DNA from: Burkholderia sp. Ac-20365
Lineage (GTDB): Bacteria; Pseudomonadota; Gammaproteobacteria; Burkholderiales; Burkholderiaceae
Length of the DNA: 64,000 bases
Assembly (NCBI RefSeq): GCF_017104715.1
Contig: NZ_JAAGPI010000001.1
Span: 558,001-622,000, forward strand
Reading direction: 5' to 3'
The notes under the pieces are model-generated. The model saw only the letters and a list, made by a program, of their open reading frames with translations. It did no database searches and had not been told where the DNA came from. Positions 35,760-44,879 of the stretch are shown in pieces (position 1 is the stretch's first letter; each line of letters begins with the position of its first letter). Position numbers and translations under genes: made by a program.

Positions 35760-36518
35760 GTGAACGCGCCTTTCGAATTGCGCCGTGCGTCGTACGACTT
35801 CGCGGGTGCGGTTGCCGTCGTGACGGGCGGCGCGCGCGGCATCGGCGCGGAGATTGCTAGACGGCTCGCGGAATGCGGTGCATCCGTCGCCGTGTGGGAT
35901 CGCGATACCGATACTGCATTTGCCGATCATCCGCGCATCGCGAGCTTTGCGGTCGATATCGTGGACATTGCATCCGTTGAGCGCGCGGCGCAGGCAACAC
36001 TGGAACGTTTCGGCGGCGTCAACGTGCTCGTCAACAACGCGGGCTACGCAGGCCCGACAATGCCGCTCGATGAATACGATCCCGCCGAATGGTCGCGCAT
36101 CGTCGATGTCAACCTCAAAGGCACGTTCAACGTCTGCCGGCAGATCGTGCCTGAACTGCGCCGTGCGCGCGATGCACGCATCGTCAATATCGCATCGCTC
36201 GCGGGCAAGGAAGGCACGCCGAATGCGTCGGCATATAGCGCCGCGAAAGCAGGCGTGCTTGCGCTGACGAAGTCACTCGGCAAGGAACTCGCGCAAAGCA
36301 GTGTGCTCGTCAACGCAATTGCACCCGCTGCCGTGCGCACGTCGCTACTCGAACAGATGTCGCCAGCACACGTGCAGACAATGATCGACAAGAGCCCGAT
36401 GAAGCGTCTGGGCGAACCCGATGAAGTCGCGGAACTCACGCTCTGGTTGTGCTCGTCGTCGTGCACATTCAACACGGGCGCGGTGTTCGATCTGTCGGGA
36501 GGACGCGCCACTTACTGA
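35760..36518 (+). CDS. Short-chain dehydrogenase/reductase
   Basis: A 252-residue classical SDR: TGGARGIGAE cofactor motif (about residues 21-30), NNAG, catalytic Ser (NIASLAGKEG) and YSAAK. An acidic residue after the second strand (VWDRDTD) suggests NAD preference. The start is GTG at 35760, three bases after the cupin stop. It likely oxidises a hydroxyl of the substrate imported by the neighbouring MFS transporter. Confidence 0.88.
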   Translation: MNAPFELRRASYDFAGAVAVVTGGARGIGAEIARRLAECGASVAVWDRDTDTAFADHPRIASFAVDIVDIASVERAAQATLERFGGVNVLVNNAGYAGPTMPLDEYDPAEWSRIVDVNLKGTFNVCRQIVPELRRARDARIVNIASLAGKEGTPNASAYSAAKAGVLALTKSLGKELAQSSVLVNAIAPAAVRTSLLEQMSPAHVQTMIDKSPMKRLGEPDEVAELTLWLCSSSCTFNTGAVFDLSGGRATY

Positions 36519-36583
36519 TTCACCCGCAGTGCCATTCACGCAAGCTTCCACACAGACTCGCAAGAGCAACGGAGGAGACATAC

Positions 36584-37897
36584 ATGCAACCGAAATCACC
36601 GCGCCTCAGGCGCATTCAATGGATCGCGCTGACGTTCCTGACGCTGGCGGGCATCGTCAATTATCTGGACCGCAGCACGCTGTCGATCGCCAATCATTCG
36701 GTGAGCGGCGAACTGGGTTTGTCCGCATCGCAGATGGGGCTGCTGCTGTCGGCCTTTTCGTTTGCGTACGCGTTTTCGCAACTGCCGGTTGGCGCGATGC
36801 TCGACCGTTTCGGCGCGCGCGTGATGCTGGGCCTCGGCATGTTCGTATGGTCGTGCGCGCAGTTGTGCGGCGGTCTCGTGCATACATTGCCGCAGTTTCT
36901 TGCGGCGCGCATTGCGCTCGGCATTGGTGAAGCGCCGCAATTTCCGGCGGGCGCGAAAGTCGTCAGCGAATGGTATGCGCTGCGCGAACGCGGCCGTCCG
37001 ACGGGCATCTTCACCACTTCGTCGACAATCGGACCGGCGCTTGCGCCGCCCATTCTCACCGTGTTGCTGCTGTCGTTCGGCTGGCGCTGGATGTTCGTCG
37101 TGATGGGTGTGCTGGGCATTGCGGTGTCGATCGGCTGGTACATGATCTATCGCAACCGCTCCGACATCGTGCTTGAACCGAATGAAGTCAAGCATCTGAC
37201 GGAAGAAGAGCCCTTTGCGCGCGCGGAACGCAAGATGACGTTCGCCGAATGGCGCGGCCTGTTCGGCTCGGCGACCACGTGGGGCATGATCTTCGGCTTC
37301 ATGGGCGTGATCTATATGGTGTGGCTGTACCTCACGTGGCTGCCTGCGTATCTCGAACATGAACGCCATCTGACAATTGCGAAGACGGGCTGGGTCGTGT
37401 CGATTCCGTACATCTTCGGCACTCTGGGCATGCTGTCGAGCGGCTTCGTCGCCGATGGCCTGATGGCGCGCGGCGTGGCGCCGATCCGCAGCCGCAAATG
37501 GCCGATCTGCTGCGGCCTCATCGGCGCGGCGCTGTTCACGGTGCCTGCCGCGTTCACGCCGACATTGACGCTCGCGATCGTGTACCTCTCGCTGGCGATG
37601 TACTTCGTCAATCTCGCGAGCGGTGCAGCATGGGCGCTTGTTAGCGTGGCCGCGCCGCGGCATCTGGTGGCGTCGCTGGGCAGTATCCAGAACTTCGGCG
37701 GCTATTTCGGCGGCTCGTTTGCGCCGTTCATCACGGGCGTGGTCGTGGATCGCACGCACTCGTTCGTCAACGCGTTCCTGATCAGCGCGGGCGTCGCCTT
37801 CGCGGCGGCCCTTGTTTATATGTTCGTCGTGCGCGTGCCGATCGCCGAGCGCGCCGAGCAGGGCGCCACGCCCGGCACCCGTATGACTCACTCCTGA
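36584..37897 (+). CDS. MFS transporter, ACS (anion:cation symporter) family
   Basis: A 437-residue MFS permease with twelve helices. The N-terminal [18 protein letters not shown] and the [14 protein letters not shown] and [19 protein letters not shown] segments are typical of ACS-family importers for glucarate, galactarate, tartrate and similar organic anions. GGAGGAG lies upstream of the ATG. It is flanked by two SDR genes, so it probably feeds a hydroxy-acid or sugar-acid substrate to them. Confidence 0.9.
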   Translation: MQPKSPRLRRIQWIALTFLTLAGIVNYLDRSTLSIANHSVSGELGLSASQMGLLLSAFSFAYAFSQLPVGAMLDRFGARVMLGLGMFVWSCAQLCGGLVHTLPQFLAARIALGIGEAPQFPAGAKVVSEWYALRERGRPTGIFTTSSTIGPALAPPILTVLLLSFGWRWMFVVMGVLGIAVSIGWYMIYRNRSDIVLEPNEVKHLTEEEPFARAERKMTFAEWRGLFGSATTWGMIFGFMGVIYMVWLYLTWLPAYLEHERHLTIAKTGWVVSIPYIFGTLGMLSSGFVADGLMARGVAPIRSRKWPICCGLIGAALFTVPAAFTPTLTLAIVYLSLAMYFVNLASGAAWALVSVAAPRHLVASLGSIQNFGGYFGGSFAPFITGVVVDRTHSFVNAFLISAGVAFAAALVYMFVVRVPIAERAEQGATPGTRMTHS

Positions 37898-37911
37898 ACT
37901 TCGAAATCGAC

Positions 37912-38643
37912 ATGACGTTTCAACACGATCTGTTTGCAGGCAAGACGGCCGTCGTCACGGGCGGCACGCAAGGCATCGGCGCGGGCATCGCGCGGCAACT
38001 CGCGGCGCTCGGCGCGCGCGTGATCGCGGCAGGGCTCGCGCCGACGGACGAGCAACGCAGCACGCTCGCCGCCGACGGCATCGAAACCGCGCCGCTCGAC
38101 GTCGCATCGAAAGCGGAGGTCGACGCGCTGTTTGCGTCCTTGCCTTCGCTCGACATGCTGGTCAATTGCGCGGGCGTGATCCGGCGCGGCGACGAACTCG
38201 ACCCCGAGGTGTTCGCGCAGGTGCTCGACATCAACCTGACGGGCACGATGCGAGCGTGTGCGGCGGCGCGGCCGTTGCTAAGTGCGCGGGGCGGCGCGAT
38301 CGTCAATACGGCTTCGATGCTGAGCTTTTTCGGCGGCGGGCTGGTGCCGGGCTATAGCGCGAGCAAGGGCGGCGTCGCGCAACTCACGAAGTCGCTTGCG
38401 ATTGCGTACGCGGCAGATCGCATACGCGTGAATGCGGTCGCGCCGGGCTGGATCGCGACGCCGTTGACGCAGGCGTTGCAGCAGAACGACGAGCGCTCGA
38501 AGGCGATTCTCGAGCGCACGCCGCTTGGACGCTGGGGTTCGCCCGACGATATCGGTCCCGCCGTCGCGTTTCTGTGCTCGCCAGGCGCGTCGTTCATCAC
38601 GGGCACGGTCTTGCCTGTGGATGGCGGATATCTGGTTGCGTGA
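37912..38643 (+). CDS. Short-chain dehydrogenase/reductase
   Basis: A 243-residue SDR with [10 protein letters not shown], a CAGV motif in place of NNAG, catalytic Ser ([11 protein letters not shown]) and YSASKGG. It resembles KduD/FabG-like oxidoreductases (ADLD-type dinucleotide discrimination is not obvious). It starts 14 bases after the MFS stop and belongs to the same operon. Confidence 0.87.
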   Translation: MTFQHDLFAGKTAVVTGGTQGIGAGIARQLAALGARVIAAGLAPTDEQRSTLAADGIETAPLDVASKAEVDALFASLPSLDMLVNCAGVIRRGDELDPEVFAQVLDINLTGTMRACAAARPLLSARGGAIVNTASMLSFFGGGLVPGYSASKGGVAQLTKSLAIAYAADRIRVNAVAPGWIATPLTQALQQNDERSKAILERTPLGRWGSPDDIGPAVAFLCSPGASFITGTVLPVDGGYLVA

Positions 38644-38650
38644 TGGCACA

Positions 38651-38678
38651 GCGACGCGTCTCGCTATAATCGCGTCGC
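38651..38678 (+). promoter_or_regulatory. -10 element inside an inverted repeat, iclR promoter
   Basis: A perfect TATAAT (38665-38670) lies between GCGACGCG (38651-38658) and its complement CGCGTCGC (38671-38678). The -35 region, about 38642-38647, is poor. The arrangement suggests an internal promoter for the IclR gene with a repressor site around the -10. Confidence 0.45.
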
Positions 38679-38700
38679 CTTTCACGCAAATAACACGACC

Positions 38701-39510
38701 ATGCCGACTCCCGCCGCCGACGCACTCGAAGCCGCACGCGCAACAGGTACCGCCGCCTTTTCGAAGTTCATGTCGGTATTGCAGTTGATCGCCGACGCGA
38801 AGGATGCGCCGACCGTGCCGCAACTGGCGACCTTGAGCGGCTTTCCGCGTCCAACGGTGTATCGCATTGTCGGCGCGCTGATTGCCGAAGGGCTGGTGGT
38901 CGAAAGTCTGCGCGGCGGCACGTTCGAACTCGGGCCGCGTCTGCTGACGCTTGCGAGCCGTAGCTGGGAGCGTTCGGACGTGCGCGTCGCGGCGGCGGAT
39001 GCGTTGCAGACGTTGCGCGACGCAACGCAGGAAACGGTGCACCTTGCTGTGCGCAGCGGCAGCGAGATGGTCTACATCGAAAAGCTGGAAAGTCCGCACG
39101 CGGTGCGGATGGCGTCGCGCATCGGCACGCGCGTGACCTTGTATTCGAGTTCGGTCGGCAAGGCGTATCTCGCGGCGCTCGATCACGCGGCGCGCGACGC
39201 GTTGCTCGACGGCGTCACACTCACGCGCTTCACGCCGAACACGATTACCGAACCCGACGCACTGCGCGCCGAACTCGACGAAACACGTGTGCGCGGCTAT
39301 GCGGAAGACCGCGAAGAAAACGAAGCGCAGATCTTCTGCTACGGCTGCGCGATTCGCGGCGCAGACGGATTGCCGATTGCGTGCATCAGCGTGAGCATTC
39401 CGCTATTCAGGCGAACCGACACGCCGCTCGAAACGTACGTCGAACCGTTGCGGGCCGCGTGCGCAGCCATTGCGGAACGACTCGGACCTGCGCCGCGCTC
39501 GGCGAATTAA
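38701..39510 (+). CDS. IclR-family transcriptional regulator
   Basis: A 269-residue IclR regulator: winged helix (PTVPQLATLSGFPRPTVYRIV) and effector domain (SSVGKAYLAALD, GYAEDREENEAQIFCYGCAI). It is the last gene of the cupin-SDR-MFS-SDR cluster, 57 bases after it, with a perfect TATAAT of its own. It is a likely local repressor acting on the palindromes at 35171-35210. It converges on a LysR gene. Confidence 0.9.
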   Translation: MPTPAADALEAARATGTAAFSKFMSVLQLIADAKDAPTVPQLATLSGFPRPTVYRIVGALIAEGLVVESLRGGTFELGPRLLTLASRSWERSDVRVAAADALQTLRDATQETVHLAVRSGSEMVYIEKLESPHAVRMASRIGTRVTLYSSSVGKAYLAALDHAARDALLDGVTLTRFTPNTITEPDALRAELDETRVRGYAEDREENEAQIFCYGCAIRGADGLPIACISVSIPLFRRTDTPLETYVEPLRAACAAIAERLGPAPRSAN

Positions 39511-39525
39511 GCCACCAGCAACGCA

Positions 39526-40482
39526 TCAAAACCCACCCACGCCGCGCGTTTTCAACGCAAGCGGCCCGTGTGTCAGATGCTCCTTGAGAAACTCCACGCA
39601 CACGCGAATCTTCGCGGACGACGACGCACGCGCCGACGTCACGGCCCATACATCGGCGGGCTGGTAATGCTGCGGCAGGACGCGCACGAGCGTGCCTGAT
39701 TCGAGGTTCGCCGCGACGTCCCAGATCGACGCCATGATCACGCCGTAACCTTCGAGCGCCCACTGACGCACGATGTCGCTGTGATTCGATGCGACCGGCC
39801 CCGTCACCTTCACCGATTGCTCGCCGTCCGGTCCCGTTAGCCGCCACACGCCAAAGCGCTGTTCGCGATCGCGAAACAGCAGGCAATCGTGCTGCGCGAG
39901 TTCGGCAAGCGTGCGCGGCGTCCCCGCGCGTTCCAGATAAGCCGGCGACGCGCATAGAATCCGCACGCTATCGACAATCTTGTGCGCGATCAGATGCGGC
40001 TCCTGAACCTCGCCGACGCGTATGTCGATATCGAAGTTTTCTCCGATCAGATCGACGCGCCGGTCGAGCAGTTCGAGCCAGATTTCCAGTGACGTATAGC
40101 GCTTTCGCAGCAGCGAAAGAATTGGCGACACGTGGTCGTGGCCGAGGCGCAGGCTCGCGCTGATGCGCAGCAGGCCGCGCGGATCGCTCTTCAGTTCGGC
40201 GAAGGCGTCGGACATGCCTTGCACGTCGTCGAGAATCTTCTGTGCCCATTGGAAAGCCGCTTCGCCATCGCTCGTAACGCTTACGCGGCGCGTGGTGCGC
40301 AGAAACAGCTTCACGCCAAGACTCTTTTCGAGCAAGGCGATGCGCTTGCTCACATGCGAAGGCGAGATCCCCATTTCCGCCGATGCCGTGATAAAGCTTG
40401 CCCGGCGGGCAACCGTGCAGAACAGCTGCAGATCGCGCAAGAAGCCGTCATTATTGGCTAAAAGCGCATGATGATTTTCCAT
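39526..40482 (-). CDS. LysR-family transcriptional regulator
   Basis: A 318-residue LysR protein with a winged helix (DLQLFCTVARRASFITASAEMG, SHVSKRIALLEKSLG) and a co-inducer domain. The open frame extends much further upstream, but the ATG at 40482 starts the conserved region. It is divergent from the Gfo/Idh dehydrogenase gene over 90 bases and probably controls it and the dehydroquinase gene. Confidence 0.9.
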   Translation of the reverse strand: MENHHALLANNDGFLRDLQLFCTVARRASFITASAEMGISPSHVSKRIALLEKSLGVKLFLRTTRRVSVTSDGEAAFQWAQKILDDVQGMSDAFAELKSDPRGLLRISASLRLGHDHVSPILSLLRKRYTSLEIWLELLDRRVDLIGENFDIDIRVGEVQEPHLIAHKIVDSVRILCASPAYLERAGTPRTLAELAQHDCLLFRDREQRFGVWRLTGPDGEQSVKVTGPVASNHSDIVRQWALEGYGVIMASIWDVAANLESGTLVRVLPQHYQPADVWAVTSARASSSAKIRVCVEFLKEHLTHGPLALKTRGVGGF

Positions 40483-40572
40483 TTGGCTGCATTGTGTTGG
40501 TGATTGGCACGAGTAATCTAGTCCCAATTCACGAATGCGTCCAATCCCTGGGCGATAAAACAGCACGAGATC

Positions 40573-41634
40573 ATGAGACAACTCCAGCTTGCCGTCGCCG
40601 GCGCAGGGCTTATCGGCCGGCGTCACATTGAACTGATCCAGCAGAATCCGCGTTGCCGTCTGGCCGCAATCGTCGATCCGGGTCCCGCCGCGGACGCGTT
40701 CGCGCAGCGTGCCGGTGTGCCGCTCTTTCGCACGCTTGGCGAACTGTTCGCCGCGAACCGTCCAGATGGTGTGGTGCTCGCCACGCCCAACCAGTTGCAT
40801 GTCGAACAGGCGCTCGCCTGCATCGACGCGCGCGTTCCTGCGCTGATCGAAAAGCCCGTTGCTCATACGCTCGAAGCAGGCGAACGCCTGTGCGCAGCCG
40901 CCGACGCGGCAGGTGTGCCGCTGCTGGTCGGTCATCACCGCGCGCATAGCCCGATTCTCGCGAAGGCGCGCGAGATCATCGGGCAAGGAAAGATCGGCAA
41001 GATCGTCGGCGTGATGGGCAGCGCCGTGTTCTTCAAACCCGACGAATACTTCGCCGCCGCGCCGTGGCGGCGCGAGGCGGGCGGCGGCCCGATCCTGCTC
41101 AACATGATTCATGAGATCGGCAATCTGCGTTCGCTGTGCGGCGAGATCGTCGCGGTGCAGGCGTTTGCGTCAAATGCGGCGCGCGGATTTGCCGTCGAGG
41201 ATACCGTTGCCATCAATCTGCGCTTCGAGAATGGCGCGCTCGGGACGTTTCTGCTGTCGGACACGGCGGCGTCGCCGCGCAGCTGGGAGCAGACGTCGCA
41301 GGAGAACAAGGACTACGCGTCCTACGACGACGAAGACTGCTATGTGATAACGGGCGACATGGGTTCGCTTGCCGTGCCGACGATGCGCCTGAAGACCTAC
41401 GCCCGGAAAGAAGACCGCTCCTGGTGGAAACCCTTCGAGCGATCGGTCGCGCAGGTCGAGCGCTCGGATCCGCTCGAACATCAGCTCGATCACTTCTGCG
41501 ACGTGATCGCAGGTAACGCGCAGCCGCTCGTCACGGTGCGCGACGGGCTGCAGAATCTGCGCATCACGGAAGCTATCGCCGAATCGGCGCGCACGGGTAC
41601 GATCATCGACACGCGCATCGGCGCGACGGTGTGA
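40573..41634 (+). CDS. Gfo/Idh/MocA-family oxidoreductase
   Basis: A 353-residue dehydrogenase with an N-terminal Rossmann fold (VAGAGLIGRRH, then IVDPGP) and the family EKP motif (LIEKPVAH, about residue 97), followed by the alpha/beta dimerisation domain (HEIGNLRSL). Members oxidise or reduce sugars, cyclitols and related polyols with NAD(P). It is followed 26 bases later by a type II dehydroquinase, so a quinate/shikimate-like substrate is possible. That link is inference. Confidence 0.9.
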   Translation: MRQLQLAVAGAGLIGRRHIELIQQNPRCRLAAIVDPGPAADAFAQRAGVPLFRTLGELFAANRPDGVVLATPNQLHVEQALACIDARVPALIEKPVAHTLEAGERLCAAADAAGVPLLVGHHRAHSPILAKAREIIGQGKIGKIVGVMGSAVFFKPDEYFAAAPWRREAGGGPILLNMIHEIGNLRSLCGEIVAVQAFASNAARGFAVEDTVAINLRFENGALGTFLLSDTAASPRSWEQTSQENKDYASYDDEDCYVITGDMGSLAVPTMRLKTYARKEDRSWWKPFERSVAQVERSDPLEHQLDHFCDVIAGNAQPLVTVRDGLQNLRITEAIAESARTGTIIDTRIGATV

Positions 41635-41660
41635 CAAACGCAAACTGAAGGAGACAACAG

Positions 41661-42098
41661 ATGAAGAAAGTACTGATGCTTCACGGGATCAATCACAACA
41701 TGTTCGGCAAGCGCGATCCCGTGCAGTACGGCACGGTGACGCTCGCCGAGATCGATGGCGAATTGCAGGCGCTGGGGCGCGAGCTGAACGTCGAGGTCGA
41801 AAGCTATCAGACCAATCATGAAGGCGACATGTGCGAGCGTATCCATCAGGCGTTCGTCGATGGAACGGATGCCGTGCTGATCAATGCGGGTGCGTGGACG
41901 CACTACAGCTACGGCATTCGCGATGCGCTCGCGATCCTGACGGTGCCGGTCGTCGAGATTCATATGTCGAACATCCACGCGCGCGAGCCGTTCCGCCACG
42001 TATCGGTGTTTGCGGAGATCGTGAAGGGCCAGATTTGCGGTTTTGGCGTGAGCAGTTATCTGCTCGGTCTGCGAGCCGCAGTTGCCGCTATTTCCTAG
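41661..42098 (+). CDS. aroQ: Type II 3-dehydroquinate dehydratase (AroQ)
   Basis: A 145-residue type II dehydroquinase that interconverts 3-dehydroquinate and 3-dehydroshikimate. Active-site residues are visible and fall at the same numbers as in the Mycobacterium enzyme: Tyr23 (24 there), Asn75, His81, His101, Arg112. The N-terminal loop (LHGINHNMFGKRDP) differs from the usual LNGPNLNLLGxREP, marking a paralogue. Its place behind a catabolic oxidoreductase and a divergent LysR fits a quinate-type catabolic copy rather than the biosynthetic one. A GGAGA site precedes the ATG. Confidence 0.88.
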   Translation: MKKVLMLHGINHNMFGKRDPVQYGTVTLAEIDGELQALGRELNVEVESYQTNHEGDMCERIHQAFVDGTDAVLINAGAWTHYSYGIRDALAILTVPVVEIHMSNIHAREPFRHVSVFAEIVKGQICGFGVSSYLLGLRAAVAAIS

Positions 42099-42204
42099 GG
42101 TTTTCTTCAGACGTGGAGGGAAGCGCAGGTACGGGGTTTGCTCCTGTTGATGAACGTCGCCGGGCTCGCAGCCGGGACCATAACTCAAGCAACGGAGGTC
42201 AGAC

Positions 42205-42366
42205 ATGCTTTACTACGCTTTGGTTTTCTTCGTCATCGCGCTAATCGCTGCAGTGTTCGGCTTCGGCGGGATTGCAGCCGGAGCGGCCAGCATCGCGAAG
42301 ATCCTGTTCTTCCTGTTCCTCGTCATCTTCATCGTGACGTTGCTGATGGGCGTCGTGCGACGCTGA
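42205..42366 (+). CDS. DUF1328 small membrane protein (YtjA-like)
   Basis: A 53-residue, very hydrophobic peptide with two transmembrane helices (about residues 3-20 and 30-50), starting [20 protein letters not shown] and containing [15 protein letters not shown], the signature of the DUF1328/YtjA family. GGAGG lies eight bases before the ATG and a hairpin follows the stop. The function is unknown; members are often stress-induced. Confidence 0.9.
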   Translation: MLYYALVFFVIALIAAVFGFGGIAAGAASIAKILFFLFLVIFIVTLLMGVVRR

Positions 42367-42380
42367 GTTCCCCATATGAC

Positions 42381-42405
42381 GGCAAGGCGCAGCGCGCGCC
42401 TTGCC
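42381..42405 (+). terminator. Hairpin after the DUF1328 gene
   Basis: A 10-base stem, GGCAAGGCGC (42381-42390) with GCGCCTTGCC (42396-42405), and a 5-base loop, 15 bases after the stop. There is no T tract, so termination is only probable. Confidence 0.5.
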
Positions 42406-42842
42406 AGTCGTGCCTTTCCCGATTCACACGATTCTGTTGGCGCGGATGCAACGTTCGCGCTATCTGTCTTCGCGCCTCGCGAAGATAAAACTGTTTTCCC
42501 ATTTAGACATTAATGCGGCGCATCAACCCGCAATGCGCCTGTGCATGGGCCAATCGGTTCGATTGCGCGAATCAGCCCTTAAATAAGCCCTTTTCTACCG
42601 TTTTGGAAATGACGTAAGCCTGGGCATAATGCGATACATACACAGCGGTTGAAAGAGGGACGTATAAGCGTGTCTTTTTTACCGACGTCGTTGCATTAAA
42701 GAACTGGTCCCTTCCTCGCTCGCGGCTGCGGCCTGCACCCCAATCCAGTCTCGTGACGCGCATTGATGCGCGGCGCTGCGTTTTTGTTTTGTCCGCGCGA
42801 ATGCGTGTCGGCCACGATGTGGCCCGTTTTAGGAATCAACTG
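42406..42842 (+). other. Long 5' region of the FtsH-like gene with a candidate promoter
   Basis: About 440 bases without a gene. A plausible sigma-70 promoter is TTGGAA (42603-42608) with CATAAT (42625-42630), 16 bases apart, which would give a leader of roughly 200 bases. I see no riboswitch or small ORF with a good ribosome site. Confidence 0.35.
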
Positions 42843-44759
42843 ATGAAACCGGCAAAGAATACGTTCTGGTCCCGATACGGTCGCTATGTATTGCTTGGCG
42901 TGACCGCGACGGCCTTCGCGGCGCTCGTGACCTTCCTGCATCTGCGTCACGACCAGCAACGTAACGTGCAGGGTTCGCCGGTACTGACGGGCGTTGCCAG
43001 CGAAATGCGCAAGGACACGTCGGCATGGACGCATCAGGAGCGCGATGCATCGGAGATGCTGCGCGATATCCGCGATCACAACGTCACGGCAGTAGGCGTG
43101 AGTCCGAATGCGATTCTCGTATCGACGGAAGATGGCGCAAAATACTACGTCACGGATCACAACGGCGCATTCTCGAATGCACTGCTGCTCGGCGAAATGA
43201 AATCGGACGCACGTTCGCCGTATCAACTGGTGTATTTGCCCGATGCCAACATTCATACGGGCTCCGCGCGCTGGATGGATGCATTCGATAAAGCGCGCGA
43301 CGCGATCAGCGTACTGCTGCCGCTGCTGCTGGTCGGCGGGCTCGTGTGGTTCATGCGCCGCGAAATGACGAGCGGCGCGCGTCTGCTCGAAAAGACGCCT
43401 GCGCTTTCGTTCGAAGACGTGATTGGTGCAGGTGAAGCGAAGGCCGCGCTGTCCGACATTCAGGCGTATCTGACCAATCCGAAACAGTTCACGGGCCTGG
43501 GCGTGCGCGCGCCGTGCGGCATCCTGATGACGGGCGGCCCCGGCGTCGGCAAGACGCGTCTTGCACAGGCGCTGGCGGGCGAGTGCGGCGCAAACTTCAT
43601 TTCGATCACGGGCAGCTATTTCAGCGCGAAGTACTACGGCGTCGGCATCCAGAAGGTCAAGCATCTGTTCGAACTCGCGCGCAAGAATGCGCCGACCGTG
43701 ATTTTCATCGACGAAGCCGACGGTCTCTCGAAGCGCACCGATACGGGCGGCGGTCCCGTCGAAGCCGAGAGCAACCGCATCATCAACCAGTTGCTCGCGG
43801 AGATGGATGGTTTCGAATCGAACGAAGGCGTGATCATCGTCGCTGCGACCAATCACCCGGACAATCTCGACGAAGCGTTGCGCCGTCCTGGCCGCTTCGA
43901 TCGCACGGTGCAGGTGCGCTTGCCCGATCTGGAAGACCGCGCGGACATCATTCGCTTCTATGCCGAACGTCTGACGTCGAAGGGCGACGACATCGATTTC
44001 AATCAGCTCGCGCGCCTGACCACGGGTTTGTCACCCGCGACGCTCGCAATGGTCGTCAATCAGGCAGGGTTGGTTGCTCGCAAGGCGGGCGATGATACGG
44101 TTGCTGCGAAGCACTTTGTCGAAGCGATCAAGATTGCGCGCATCGGCGATGTGAACGGCGCGGAACGCGCGCTCACGGAAGACGAACGCACGCGTATTGC
44201 CGTGCACGAAGCAGGGCATGGACTCGTGGCCGCGTTGCTCGGCACGGGCATTCTCGAAGAAGTGACGATTCTGCCGCGCGGCGGCGCATTGGGTGTCGCG
44301 CTGATCACGAAGACGCAAGACAAGCACCTGTATCGCGAAACCGAAATGCGCAATGAGATCCAGGTGCTGCTGGGCGGCCGCAATGCCGAACTGCTGATGT
44401 TCTCGGAAGCGTCGAGCGGCGCTGCGCAAGACTTGCAGGAAGCATCGCGCATCAGTCTGGACATGGTGTCGAAGTTCGGCTTCAACGCGGACGGCAATCT
44501 GTTCAGCCTTGCAGCGCTTCCTGCGCAATATGCCGGCTTGCAGATGAAGGGTGCCATCGAACATGCGAACATCCTGCTCAAGGATCTGAACGACGCGTGC
44601 TATGGGCTGTTGCACGACAACGCGCCCGTGCTGCGTGCGATCGCGGACGAGTTGCTCGAATCGGAGACGGTGCCGGGCGAAACGGTCTACAGATTGATCG
44701 AGCAGCACAAGGCGGCCCGCGACGGGTTGCATCTGGCGGAGGAGCCGGCAGCCGCATAA
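42843..44759 (+). CDS. FtsH-like membrane AAA+ metalloprotease paralogue
   Basis: A 638-residue membrane-anchored AAA protease. Two N-terminal helices (about residues 13-31 and 155-172) flank a periplasmic domain. Walker A is GGPGVGKT (231-238), Walker B VIFIDEAD, the second region of homology ATNHPDNLDEALRRPGRFDR, the zinc site HEAGH (455-459) and third ligand Asp530 (GAAQDLQEA). All catalytic elements are intact, but the N-terminus and peptidase domain diverge from housekeeping FtsH, which is usually encoded beside ftsJ and folP. It stands alone here, so it is probably a specialised second protease. Confidence 0.9.
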   Translation: MKPAKNTFWSRYGRYVLLGVTATAFAALVTFLHLRHDQQRNVQGSPVLTGVASEMRKDTSAWTHQERDASEMLRDIRDHNVTAVGVSPNAILVSTEDGAKYYVTDHNGAFSNALLLGEMKSDARSPYQLVYLPDANIHTGSARWMDAFDKARDAISVLLPLLLVGGLVWFMRREMTSGARLLEKTPALSFEDVIGAGEAKAALSDIQAYLTNPKQFTGLGVRAPCGILMTGGPGVGKTRLAQALAGECGANFISITGSYFSAKYYGVGIQKVKHLFELARKNAPTVIFIDEADGLSKRTDTGGGPVEAESNRIINQLLAEMDGFESNEGVIIVAATNHPDNLDEALRRPGRFDRTVQVRLPDLEDRADIIRFYAERLTSKGDDIDFNQLARLTTGLSPATLAMVVNQAGLVARKAGDDTVAAKHFVEAIKIARIGDVNGAERALTEDERTRIAVHEAGHGLVAALLGTGILEEVTILPRGGALGVALITKTQDKHLYRETEMRNEIQVLLGGRNAELLMFSEASSGAAQDLQEASRISLDMVSKFGFNADGNLFSLAALPAQYAGLQMKGAIEHANILLKDLNDACYGLLHDNAPVLRAIADELLESETVPGETVYRLIEQHKAARDGLHLAEEPAAA

Positions 44760-44879
44760 CGCGCCTGTTTCTCCCCGTCACGCGACACAAATAAAAAAGC
44801 AGGAACTTCCACAAAACACAATTTGTCCACGGACCTCGCGGCCTTTTCAGGCTGACTCACCAAGCGAGGAGGACAACCG

